DNA of 44,623 nt, from the NCBI GenBank assembly GCA_028282245.1, contig JANQIL010000097.1, forward strand, positions 1-44,623, in the 5' to 3' direction. The position numbers and the translations under genes were made by a program. The notes beneath the pieces were generated by a model, which was not told the origin of the DNA, did no database searches, and worked only from the letters and a program-made list of their open reading frames with translations. Shown one piece after another: positions 7,917 to 15,901 of the stretch (positions within the stretch are counted from its first letter, which is position 1; each line of letters begins with the position of its first letter). This DNA comes from Magnetospira sp. GTDB taxonomy: Bacteria > Pseudomonadota > Alphaproteobacteria > Rhodospirillales > Magnetospiraceae.

Positions 7917-10900
7917 ATGCATCTCGCTAGGCGTATGGAAGAAGTGATGCTCAAATATGCCGATCGCCCCGCCATCGGAGAGCGCGAGAAAGCCTTCGTC
8001 CGCGATGCATCGTCCTCGCGCACGTTACTGGAATACAACCCGGTCTACATAACGATTACGTATCGGGAGTTGTGGGAAAGAATCCAAGGCGTTGCCGCGG
8101 AGCTTTTCCACAACCACCACCACCCGCTGAGGCCCCGGGAGAAGGTCGCGATACTTGGCTTTACGAGCGGCGAGTACGCGAATCTCGATCTTGCGTGCAT
8201 CCGGCTGGGAGCCACAGTCATTCCTCTTCAAACCGCGTCCTCGATGTCCCAACTGGAAGCGATTCTCGCTGAGACCGAGCCGGTGATTCTGGCGGCAAGC
8301 ATTCAATATCTGGAGATCGCGGCGCGGCTTGCGCTTCGCAATCGATCCGTTTTCCGCCTGATCGTCTTCGATTATCATCCCCGGGTGGACGAGCACCGGG
8401 AGGCGTTCGAGGCGGCCAGCGCCCTGCTGAGGGAGGAGACGGGACCGCATCTCTCGTCGCTTGCCGAAATTCTCGAAAGCGGGGCAAATCTGCCCGAGGC
8501 CGACTGGCCATCCGAGTCGCAGGCCGACGACCGATTGTCGATGCTGATATACACCTCCGGAAGCACGGGATCGCCGAAGGGCGCCATGTACACGGAGAAA
8601 CTGGCGTCCGGAATGTGGGGGGGGGCCTGGTCGCAAATCTTCTCGGATGAGCCGACGGTCAATATTCACTACATGCCGATGAGTCATGTCGCCGGCCACT
8701 CCTCCCTGAAGAACACGCTGTCACGCGGCGGAGCGTGCTACTTCACGGCGAAAAGCGATCTTTCGAGCCTCTTCGAGGACCTCGCCTTGGTGCGCCCGAC
8801 GGAGTTGTCGCTCGTCCCGCGAATCTGCGAGATGATCCACCAGAAATTCCACGGCGAACTCGCCCGAAGGATGCTGGCCGGAGGCGACGAGAAATCGCTG
8901 GACGCCGAGATACTGGAAGACATGCGCACCGAGCTTCTCGGAGGCCGCGTCGGATGGGCGAGTTGTAGTTCGGCGCCCCTCTCGGCGGAGCTATATCGTT
9001 TCATGAATAAGCTGCTGGGGATTGATCTGCATAATGTCTATGGATCGACCGAGGCGGGTGTAATCTGGGTGGACGGCCAGCTCCTGCGGCCACCGATCGT
9101 CGATTACGAACTGCTCGACGTGCCGGAACTGGGGTACTATCGCTCCGACACGCCATACCCTCGCGGAGAGTTGCTCCTCAAGACGGAATCGATCATTTCG
9201 GGCTATTACAAAAGGCCCGACCTGGCGGAGGAGCTTTTCGATCAAAACGGCTACTACCGGACAGGCGATATCGTCGCCGAGGTTGGCGAGAACCATTTGA
9301 TCTTCGTCGATCGGCGCAAGAACGTGATCAAGCTCTCCCAGGGAGAGTTCGTCGCCACCGCCCGGCTGGAGACGGTGTTCGCGGCCAGTCCGCTCGTGCG
9401 GCAGATTTTTGTCCATGGCAAAAGTGAGTGGTCGGGCCTGCTTGCGGTCGTGGTTCCGACACCGGATGCCCTTGAGCAATTCCGTGGAAACGAAAACGAG
9501 CTGAAACGGCTCGTGAGCGAGTCGTTTCGCGAGATCGCGAAGACCGTCGAGTTGAGGCCGTACGAGATTCCCCGCGACCTCGTCATAGAGTCAGAGCCCT
9601 TCAGCCAGGCGAACGGACTGCTTTCGGACCATGGAAAGCCGTTGTGGCCGAGGATCCGAAGCCGATATTCCGAGGAACTGGAGCAGATCTACGCGACTCT
9701 GATCTCGCGGGAAATCGATCAACTGAAGGATATCCATCGGCTGAAGGATACCCAGAAGGTCATCGATACCGTTCAGCAGGCCGTTCGGGGAATCGTCGGA
9801 AGCCCGAGCATAGAGATCGCCCCATCCGCCCGGTTTCAGGATCTGGGCGGCGATTCCCTGTCGGCGGTTTCTCTTTCGACCGTGCTGGAAGAGGTTTTTG
9901 GTGTACGCGTCCCGATCGATATGATCGTCAGTCGCGGCTACGATCTCCAGAAGCTGGCCGATTACATCGAGGAGAAGCGACGATCGACGGTCGATCGTCC
10001 CACGGTCGCGTCGGTCCATGGCGTCGGAGCGACGACATTCCATGCCACGCAATTGACCCTGGAGAAGTTTCTCGACACGGCGACGATTTCCGGCGCATCG
10101 GCCCCGCCCCGGCCGGCCGGGGCGATCCGGACCGTGCTGCTGACCGGCGCGAGCGGCTATCTCGGGCGCTTCCTCTGCCTTCAGCTGCTAAGGGAGCTGG
10201 CAAAGGTCGACGGAAAGCTCATTTGCGTCGTCCGCGGGAAGGATGCGGCGGCGGCGAGCGAACGCCTTGCGTCCGCCTTCGACACGAACGATGAGCATCT
10301 GACGCGCGAGTACCATCGCCTGGCCAGCGGGCACCTGGAGGTCTTGACGGGCGACATGGGCGATCCAAGGCTTGGCTTGGACGGGGCCACCTGGGAGCGC
10401 CTGGCGGAGGACGTCGACCTCATCGTCCATGCCGGAGCCCTCGTCAACCATGTCCTTCCCTACAGCCACCTGTTCGATGCCAACGTGCTGGGGACGGCCG
10501 AACTCATCGGGCTTGCCCTGACGGGTCGCAAAAAGCCGTTCGTGTTCGTATCCAGTGTCGCCGTCGCGGTTCCGGTCGAGGGGCGCCCCGCGTTGGATGA
10601 ACGGAGCGACATACGGGTCGCGTTGCCCAGTCACAGCATCGACGGCAGCTATGCCAGCGGATATACGACAACCAAATGGGCGGGAGAAGTTCTTCTCAGG
10701 GAAGCCAACAGCCAATTTGGTTTGCCCGTCACGGTTTTCAGGTCGAGCATGATCCTGGCGCATAGGGAATATGCCGGGCAACTCAATGTCCCGGACATGT
10801 TTACGCGCCTGTTGATCAGCATCCTGAACAGCGGCACTGCGCCGGGAACCTTTTATGAGAATGACGCGGCAAACAATGCCCATCGGGCGCACTACGATGG

Positions 10901-11387
10901 CCTTCCGGTGGACTTCACCGCCTCGGCGATCGTAACGCTCGGCCTGAACAAATCGCAGGGATACGAGACATTCAACCTCGTCAATCCGCATGACGATGGA
11001 ATATCGCTCGATACGGTCGTGGATTGGCTGGCCGAGCTTGGCTATCCTATCAATCGCGTGGACGACTATAAGATCTGGTTCGACCGGTTCAAGCAGGCCT
11101 TGGAGGCGTTGCCCGATCAAGAGCGGAAGCACTCGCTGTTGCCGCTCATACATGGGTTCGACCAACCGCTTGAGGTGGTCGCCGGATCTCCCATCCCCTC
11201 CAACGAATTCAGCTCGGCCGTGAAACGGCTGCGGGTCGACCCAAGGGGCAAGGGGATTCCGCACCTGACGCCGTCGCTCATCGCGAAATACGTGGCCGAT
11301 CTGGAAGATCTGGATCTGATCCCGCCGCCAGTGGGTCCGGAAATCCACCATTTGCCAAGGCGGGAATACTCCTTCGACGTGGTGTGA
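7917..11387 (+). CDS. Carboxylic acid reductase (A-T-R, NRPS-like)
   Basis: This 1156-residue protein has the complete layout and length of a carboxylic acid reductase. The adenylation domain (about 1-620) has YTSGSTGSPKG near 212, MPMSHVAG near 255, YGSTEAG, and YRTGDIV. The carrier domain (about 620-720) has LGGDS with the phosphopantetheine Ser at 647. The NADPH-dependent thioester reductase (about 735-1156) has the TGASGYLG nucleotide loop at 743-750 and catalytic Tyr916 and Lys920 in GYTTTKWAGE. Such enzymes activate an aromatic or aliphatic acid with ATP, load it on the carrier arm and release it as an aldehyde. GAGGA lies 7 bases before the ATG. The likely substrate is DHHA or an aromatised form of it (inference). 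No phosphopantetheinyl transferase gene is in the window. Confidence 0.95.
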   Translation: MHLARRMEEVMLKYADRPAIGEREKAFVRDASSSRTLLEYNPVYITITYRELWERIQGVAAELFHNHHHPLRPREKVAILGFTSGEYANLDLACIRLGATVIPLQTASSMSQLEAILAETEPVILAASIQYLEIAARLALRNRSVFRLIVFDYHPRVDEHREAFEAASALLREETGPHLSSLAEILESGANLPEADWPSESQADDRLSMLIYTSGSTGSPKGAMYTEKLASGMWGGAWSQIFSDEPTVNIHYMPMSHVAGHSSLKNTLSRGGACYFTAKSDLSSLFEDLALVRPTELSLVPRICEMIHQKFHGELARRMLAGGDEKSLDAEILEDMRTELLGGRVGWASCSSAPLSAELYRFMNKLLGIDLHNVYGSTEAGVIWVDGQLLRPPIVDYELLDVPELGYYRSDTPYPRGELLLKTESIISGYYKRPDLAEELFDQNGYYRTGDIVAEVGENHLIFVDRRKNVIKLSQGEFVATARLETVFAASPLVRQIFVHGKSEWSGLLAVVVPTPDALEQFRGNENELKRLVSESFREIAKTVELRPYEIPRDLVIESEPFSQANGLLSDHGKPLWPRIRSRYSEELEQIYATLISREIDQLKDIHRLKDTQKVIDTVQQAVRGIVGSPSIEIAPSARFQDLGGDSLSAVSLSTVLEEVFGVRVPIDMIVSRGYDLQKLADYIEEKRRSTVDRPTVASVHGVGATTFHATQLTLEKFLDTATISGASAPPRPAGAIRTVLLTGASGYLGRFLCLQLLRELAKVDGKLICVVRGKDAAAASERLASAFDTNDEHLTREYHRLASGHLEVLTGDMGDPRLGLDGATWERLAEDVDLIVHAGALVNHVLPYSHLFDANVLGTAELIGLALTGRKKPFVFVSSVAVAVPVEGRPALDERSDIRVALPSHSIDGSYASGYTTTKWAGEVLLREANSQFGLPVTVFRSSMILAHREYAGQLNVPDMFTRLLISILNSGTAPGTFYENDAANNAHRAHYDGLPVDFTASAIVTLGLNKSQGYETFNLVNPHDDGISLDTVVDWLAELGYPINRVDDYKIWFDRFKQALEALPDQERKHSLLPLIHGFDQPLEVVAGSPIPSNEFSSAVKRLRVDPRGKGIPHLTPSLIAKYVADLEDLDLIPPPVGPEIHHLPRREYSFDVV

Positions 11388-11481
11388 AACGGAGTCCGGA
11401 TGATCAATTCGGGATCCGTATCGAGTCGCCATTGCGGCAACGACCCAGCGGGCGGAACCCGCGCCCGGCGAGGGGCAGGAA

Positions 11482-11502
11482 ACCCGAATCAATTATTCGG
11501 GT
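11482..11502. terminator. Hairpin between convergent operons
   Basis: ACCCGAAT at 11482-11489 pairs with ATTCGGGT at 11495-11502 around 5 bases. It sits between the end of the reductase gene and the end of the radical SAM gene, where a two-way terminator is expected. There is no clear T run, so it may be only partly effective. Confidence 0.4.
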
Positions 11503-11514
11503 CTGGTGCACGGT

Positions 11515-12651
11515 TCACGCGCCCGCCAAATCGGCCAAGCGGGCCCGTGCCGCCAGGCACAGGCCGAATACGCCGCCGGTCCCGGCAAGGCCCTCGATGA
11601 AGCAGGGCTCGCACCAATTGTGCAGAAACCGGCAGTCCCGGCAGGGTCGATATCCGTGATAGGGCACGGCGCCCTTGGACTCCAGGATCCGCGCAACGCT
11701 CGGATGCGACAGGATGTGGCCGAATCCGTGGTCCCGAATCGAAAACCGACGCGCCGAAAGACGCGACCGGACTTCCGGAGTCCGCATGATCCGGGCGCAG
11801 GGATCGAGTTGACCGTCGCTGGTCACCGCCCACTCGCCGGTCACCGCCGGGCAGCCGTTGTAGCGCAGGGGAAGATCCAGGCCATGGCGGACGTTCAGAT
11901 AATGCAGCACCAGCGGCGGCACGACGAGACTGGTCTCGATTCCGTACTCGGCCAAGCGCAGGTAATACGCCTCGATGAACGCCAGCTTCTCTTCCACGCT
12001 CGGGCTCAGTTCCCGTTCGCGATCACGGGCCGCCCCTTCCAGTTGCACGAACGAAAGGGTCAGGATATCGCAGCCCATCGCGGCGAAGTGGGAAACGATG
12101 TCCAGCGGCGGGCGCAAGGTTTGCCTGGTCAGGACGTAGTTCACCCGGACGCGGGTTTTGCCGCTCTTGCCGCGCACCGCCCGTTGCAGGTTCGCGAGGA
12201 CCGTGTCGTAGACCCCGGGATCGCGGAGTTGACCGTAGGTGGCCTTGTCGATTCCGTCGATGCTGACGCACAGGCTCGCCAGCGTGCCCTGCTTCAGGAG
12301 ATCGAGACTCCGATCGTCGATCAGCGTTCCGTTGGTGACCACCTCCACCGAGACGCCGGCGGCGGCGGCCGCGCCCGCCAAGTCCGGCAGATCATCGCGG
12401 AGAAGCGGCTCGCCGCCCACGAATTGCAGGTTCGCGAGGATCACCGAGCCGTCGGTCAGGTTGGCGAGCACTTTCCGGGCCGTGGCCGGATCGAGGCTTT
12501 CGCGGCGCTCCGACGATGATCCGAAATAGCTGCAATGCCGGCACCTGAGATTGCACTTGTGGTGCACGATCCAGCGGACGGTCACCCGGGGCTTGACCGG
12601 AAACAGGGTCCGTGAGTCGGGCCGGTCCCGCGAGACCGACGGCGCCGGCAC
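11515..12651 (-). CDS. Radical SAM/SPASM peptide maturase
   Basis: With the GTG start at 12651 the protein has 378 residues. The radical SAM core binds the first 4Fe-4S cluster through CNLRCRHC (Cys33, 37, 40) and has GGEP at 79-82 for SAM. The C-terminal SPASM domain supplies Cys267-x12-G-x4-Cys285, then Cys337-x2-Cys340-x6-Cys347-x2-Cys350, and Cys365, enough for two auxiliary clusters. This architecture is typical of enzymes that form thioether or carbon-carbon links in ribosomal peptides (sactipeptide, ranthipeptide, PQQ and related systems). The start lies 8 bases after the small peptide gene, so the two are probably translated together. Longer upstream extensions of the frame run through that peptide gene and are rejected. 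The exact chemistry is unknown. Confidence 0.88.
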   Translation of the reverse strand: MPAPSVSRDRPDSRTLFPVKPRVTVRWIVHHKCNLRCRHCSYFGSSSERRESLDPATARKVLANLTDGSVILANLQFVGGEPLLRDDLPDLAGAAAAAGVSVEVVTNGTLIDDRSLDLLKQGTLASLCVSIDGIDKATYGQLRDPGVYDTVLANLQRAVRGKSGKTRVRVNYVLTRQTLRPPLDIVSHFAAMGCDILTLSFVQLEGAARDRERELSPSVEEKLAFIEAYYLRLAEYGIETSLVVPPLVLHYLNVRHGLDLPLRYNGCPAVTGEWAVTSDGQLDPCARIMRTPEVRSRLSARRFSIRDHGFGHILSHPSVARILESKGAVPYHGYRPCRDCRFLHNWCEPCFIEGLAGTGGVFGLCLAARARLADLAGA

Positions 12652-12659
12652 GCCCGCCG

Positions 12660-12914
12660 CTATCGCAACGTCTCGGTGCTGCAACGGTCGCTGCAGCACT
12701 GGGCGCCGTCGCCGGCGAACACCGCCCGCTTGGCCTCCTCGTCGCCGGTGAGAACCTCCCGCAGGACCCGCCCCAGATCCTCGTCGTCCAACCCCGCGAA
12801 CCCGTTTTCGGAGACCATCTGCTCCATGGCATCCACCACCGGCCTCATCACCTTCGGCTTGTCGAGAATTTTCCGGGCAATCTGCTGAATTTCCTGATCG
12901 GATCGGGCCGCCAC
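12660..12914 (-). CDS. Putative RiPP precursor peptide with Cys-rich tail
   Basis: The 84-residue protein starts at a GTG with GGGAGG 5 bases upstream. Residues 1-60 look like a helical, acidic leader (QEIQQIARKILDKPKV, AMEQMVSENGF, DDEDLGRVLREVL). A hinge with Gly residues (FAGDGAQ) leads to the last 12 residues CCSDRCSTETLR, with Cys at 73, 74 and 78 and acidic acceptors nearby. It ends 8 bases before the radical SAM/SPASM gene. Small size, leader-hinge-core layout and this neighbour support a precursor for radical SAM modification, but I recognise no known precursor family and no peptidase or exporter gene lies alongside. A small partner or chaperone subunit is the main alternative. Confidence 0.7.
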   Translation of the reverse strand: MAARSDQEIQQIARKILDKPKVMRPVVDAMEQMVSENGFAGLDDEDLGRVLREVLTGDEEAKRAVFAGDGAQCCSDRCSTETLR

Positions 12915-13035
12915 CGCATCCTCCCTTATGTGGCTCGGACAAATTGCGAGTGCATACCGTACATCCCTCGCGCGCGATCCGCAATTATTCCCGTATGCCG
13001 ACCACCATGTCGCGGCGGGCGGGGAGCGGCGCGCC

Positions 13036-13956
13036 TCAGCCTCCCCACGGCTCCGGCTCCCGCGCCTGCTCCAGCAGCCAATCGGCCAGCGCCGCCACCT
13101 TGGGATCGCCCGCCCGATCCTCCGGCGCCACCAGGTAGTAGGAGAACTCGGCCGGCCGCGAGATCTCGAACGGGCGCACCAGGTGGCCGTCGGCCAGATG
13201 CTGGGCGACCAGGCGCGAACGCCCGATGGCCACCCCGACTCCATGCCGGGCCGCCTGGATGATCGCCGTCGAATCGTTGAAGAACAGGCCACGCGGGAGA
13301 GTGTCCTCGGGAACTCCGTGATCGCGCAGCCACGGCCCCCAGGTGATGCTCGGCTCCTCCTTGAGGGCCTCCCAGTCGTGCAGCAGGGTGTGACGCGCGA
13401 GATCCGGCCAGTCGCGCAGCGGCGGATCGCCGTTCAGCAGGCTGGGCCTGCACACCGGGGATACCGTCTCGCCGAACAGCCGGCGCACGCGCAGGTCCGG
13501 ATAATGTCCGAGCCCATAGCGAACCGCCACGTCCACGTCATGGGTGTCCCAGTCCGTGAGGCGGATTTCCGATACCACCCGAAGGGCGATGTCCGGGTAA
13601 CGGGCGTGGAACTGCCCGAGGCGCGGCACCAGCCAAAGGGTGGCGAACGACGGCAGGGTGCTGAGGGTCAGGATGCCCGACAGCTTCCGTTCGCGCAGCG
13701 CCGCCTGGGCCCGCGCCAAATGATTGAACGCTCCGGTGAGTTCGGCCGCATAGGAGGCGCCGGCCTCGGTGAGGACCAGACCGCGCGCGCGGCGCTCGAA
13801 CAGCACCAGGCCGAGACCGGCTTCCAGGGACTTCACCTGGTGGCTCACCGCCGCCGGGGTGACGCCAAGTTCCGCCGCCGCCCGCGCGAATCCACCATGC
13901 CGCGCCGCCGCCTCGAAGGCCCGCAGGCCGTTGAGCGGCGGAAGCCGTCGTGCCAT
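13036..13956 (-). CDS. LysR regulator, GcvA type
   Basis: The 306-residue protein has the GcvA-type start MARRLPPLNGLRAFEAAARH, a winged HTH (TPAAVSHQVKSLEAGLGL), and a LysR substrate-binding domain containing STLPSFATLWLVPRLGQF and DVDVAVRYG. The ATG at 13956 is chosen because GGAGG is 8 bases upstream; the ATG at 13971 lacks this and abuts the operator. It lies 121 bases upstream of and on the same strand as the peptide and radical SAM genes, and divergent to the DUF1127 gene. GcvA relatives usually control amino-acid or small-molecule genes; its targets here are unknown but the adjacent peptide system is possible. Confidence 0.92.
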   Translation of the reverse strand: MARRLPPLNGLRAFEAAARHGGFARAAAELGVTPAAVSHQVKSLEAGLGLVLFERRARGLVLTEAGASYAAELTGAFNHLARAQAALRERKLSGILTLSTLPSFATLWLVPRLGQFHARYPDIALRVVSEIRLTDWDTHDVDVAVRYGLGHYPDLRVRRLFGETVSPVCRPSLLNGDPPLRDWPDLARHTLLHDWEALKEEPSITWGPWLRDHGVPEDTLPRGLFFNDSTAIIQAARHGVGVAIGRSRLVAQHLADGHLVRPFEISRPAEFSYYLVAPEDRAGDPKVAALADWLLEQAREPEPWGG

Positions 13957-13971
13957 GGCACCGACCTCCAT

Positions 13972-13990
13972 GGATTAATTTTTCTAATCC
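13972..13990. promoter_or_regulatory. Candidate LysR operator (GGATTA-N7-TAATCC)
   Basis: GGATTA at 13972-13977 and TAATCC at 13985-13990 are perfect inverted arms with a 7-base centre, giving the T-N11-A form of LysR sites and including CTAAT, the core known for GcvA. It lies 15 bases upstream of the LysR start and in the divergent promoter region with the DUF1127 gene, fitting autoregulation. Confidence 0.5.
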
Positions 13991-14097
13991 TATAGACGAA
14001 AAAGTCTCGTTTGTCAGCCCATCCCGATCCAGCGATAGTAGACATGAAAGTGTCATGAACCGACGACACCCTACCCATTGGAAGGACAACAAAAAGA

Positions 14098-14322
14098 ATG
14101 GCAGCTACTTGCAACAGAACGATCGACCGACCGCCCGTCCGAGGCGAGCCCCGGGCCGGCCCGAACCGCCTCGGAAAAGCCCTAAATTTTTTAAGGCTTT
14201 GGCGAAAACGGTACCGGGGACGGCACGAACTGAGCCGTCTCGACGATCACATGCTGCGCGACATCGGCCTGACCCGCGCCGAGGCGGACATGGAAGCGGC
14301 CAAGCCGTTCTGGGAAGGGTGA
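14098..14322 (+). CDS. DUF1127 small protein
   Basis: The 74-residue protein ends in the YjiS/DUF1127 signature: RRYRGRHELSRLDDHMLRDIGLTRAEADMEAAKPFW, written here in parts as ELSRLDDHMLRDIGLTRAEA and KPFWEG. The first 40 residues are basic and poorly conserved. Arg-rich DUF1127 proteins in alphaproteobacteria have been linked to phosphate and carbon metabolism and to RNA turnover, but no role is shown here. GAAGGAC stands before the ATG. It is divergent to a GcvA-type regulator, a common arrangement. Confidence 0.85.
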   Translation: MAATCNRTIDRPPVRGEPRAGPNRLGKALNFLRLWRKRYRGRHELSRLDDHMLRDIGLTRAEADMEAAKPFWEG

Positions 14323-14333
14323 CAGGGAGGTGC

Positions 14334-14741
14334 TCACGCCCGCTCGATCAATTCGATCTTGTAGCCGTCCGGGTCCTGGATGAAGGCAATCACGGTGGTG
14401 CCGTGCTTCATCGGACCCGGTTCGCGGGTGATCGTCGCGCCGGCGGCGCGCAGGCCGTCGCAGACCGCGTGGATGTCCGGCACCCCGATCGCCATGTGGC
14501 CGAATCCATCTCCCAGGTCGTAGGGCGCGTCCCGGTCCCAATTATGGGTCAGCTCGACCACCGTGTGGTCGGCCTCGTCGCCGTAGCCCACGAAGGCCAG
14601 GGTGAAGCGACCGCCGGGGTAGTCCTTGCGGCGCAGTTCCCGCATGCCCAGCAGACGGGTGTAGAAATCGAGCGACGCCTCCAGGTCGCGGACCCGGATC
14701 ATGGCGTGCAGCATGCGGAAGGTCGAGGTGTCCATCGTCAT
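14334..14741 (-). CDS. gloA: Lactoylglutathione lyase (glyoxalase I)
   Basis: Glyoxalase I turns the methylglyoxal-glutathione hemithioacetal into S-lactoylglutathione in the cytoplasm. The 135-residue protein has the glyoxalase fold with the metal ligands and motifs in MLHAMIRVRDLEASLDFYTR, VVELTHNW, GHMAIGV and FIQDPDGYKIELIE. Its ATG overlaps the lpxB stop (ATGA). A second ATG at 14735, 6 bases after GGAG, may be the real start and would shorten it by two residues. It is the last gene of the lipid A operon. Confidence 0.94.
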   Translation of the reverse strand: MTMDTSTFRMLHAMIRVRDLEASLDFYTRLLGMRELRRKDYPGGRFTLAFVGYGDEADHTVVELTHNWDRDAPYDLGDGFGHMAIGVPDIHAVCDGLRAAGATITREPGPMKHGTTVIAFIQDPDGYKIELIERA

Positions 14742-15901
14742 CTCCGTTTCTCGATCAGGGCAAGCACCGCCCACGCGGCGCGGCGCCCGGGCGGCTCGCC
14801 GCCCCATCCCATCGCCTCCAGGGCCGGGCGGCAGGCCGCGATCTGGGCGGCACGGGCCGCCGGATCGTCCAGCAGGCGGCCCACGGCGGGGCCGAGATTG
14901 TCGGCCACGCAGGCACCGGTCAGAAACTCCGGCAACACCTGCCTGTTTTCCATGATGTTGATCAGGCTGGCATACTCGACCTTCACCAAACGCCGCACCA
15001 GCCACGCGGTCAGCCCGTTCACGCGATAGGCGACGACGCTCGGACAGCCGGCCAGGGCCAGTTCCAGGGTCACCGTGCCGGAGGCCGCCAGCGCGGCGTC
15101 GGACGCCGCGAAGGCGTCGTGTTTTTCCGCCGATCCCTCGACGACGATGGCGGGCAGCGGCCAGTCGGCAACCGCCCGACGCACCGGATCGGCCACCGCA
15201 CCCAGGGTCGGCGCCACCACCCACAGTCCGCGCCGCGCGGCGGCGAGCCGTTCCACGGTTTCGCCGAACACCGGCAGGTGGCGGCGCACCTCGCCCAGGC
15301 GGCTGCCGGGCAGCACGCAGAGCAGCGGCGCCGACTCGGGAATCCCATGGCGGGCCCGGAATCCCGCCCCGTCGCCGGAGTCGGCTCCGGCATCCACGAC
15401 CGGATGGCCGACGAAGCTGGCCGCAAGGCCCTCGCGCTCGAAATAGGGCGGCTCGAACGGCAGAAGAACCAGCAGATGATCGAGGAAGGCGGCGATCTTT
15501 TTCGCCCGACCCGGTTTCCAGGCCCACACCGTCGGCGCCACGTAATGGACCATCATGATCCCGGCGTCCCGGACCCGGCGCGCCAGCCGGAAGCAGAAGC
15601 CGGGCGAATCGATGGTCAGCAGCACGTCGGGGCGTTTCGCCCGCACGTCGGCCTCGGCCGCGTTCATCCGCCGGATCAGGCGCGGCAGATGCGGCAGCAC
15701 CTCGGCCAGACCCATGACCGACAAGTCGCGCATCGGAAACAGGCTGTCCAGGCCCTGGGCGGCCATGTGCTCGCCGCCGATTCCGGCGAACCGCACCCGG
15801 CCGCCGGTTTGCTCGATCAGCTCCGCCATCAGGCGCCCGCCCAGCAGATCTCCCGACGGCTCGCCCGCCACCAGATAGATCAATGGGGACTCAGACTCCA
15901 T
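14738..15901 (-). CDS. lpxB: Lipid-A-disaccharide synthase
   Basis: LpxB joins UDP-2,3-diacylglucosamine and lipid X at the inner face of the inner membrane to form the lipid A disaccharide. The 387-residue protein begins IYLVAGEPSGDLLGGRLMAE, the family signature, and keeps FAGIGGEHM, IDSPGFCFRLARR, HYVAPTVWAW and LPGSRLGEVRRHLPVF. The ATG at 15901 gives the family length and overlaps lpxI by 11 bases. Longer upstream extension is in the lpxI region and is rejected. Confidence 0.96.
   Translation of the reverse strand: MESESPLIYLVAGEPSGDLLGGRLMAELIEQTGGRVRFAGIGGEHMAAQGLDSLFPMRDLSVMGLAEVLPHLPRLIRRMNAAEADVRAKRPDVLLTIDSPGFCFRLARRVRDAGIMMVHYVAPTVWAWKPGRAKKIAAFLDHLLVLLPFEPPYFEREGLAASFVGHPVVDAGADSGDGAGFRARHGIPESAPLLCVLPGSRLGEVRRHLPVFGETVERLAAARRGLWVVAPTLGAVADPVRRAVADWPLPAIVVEGSAEKHDAFAASDAALAASGTVTLELALAGCPSVVAYRVNGLTAWLVRRLVKVEYASLINIMENRQVLPEFLTGACVADNLGPAVGRLLDDPAARAAQIAACRPALEAMGWGGEPPGRRAAWAVLALIEKRR

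Noticed and set aside
3743-11387. Complete phenazine cluster
   Set aside because: Only phzD and phzE are present. No PhzF, PhzA/B or PhzG, and the fourth gene is a carboxylic acid reductase.
12652-12984. N-terminal extension of the radical SAM protein
   Set aside because: It reads through the peptide gene out of frame with low-complexity Gly/Arg text; the GTG at 12651 gives a normal start.
12660-13292. A 210-residue minus-strand protein including the precursor peptide
   Set aside because: The upstream part is a shadow of the LysR gene in another frame and is Arg/Trp-rich. The ribosome-binding site and GTG at 12914 mark the real start.
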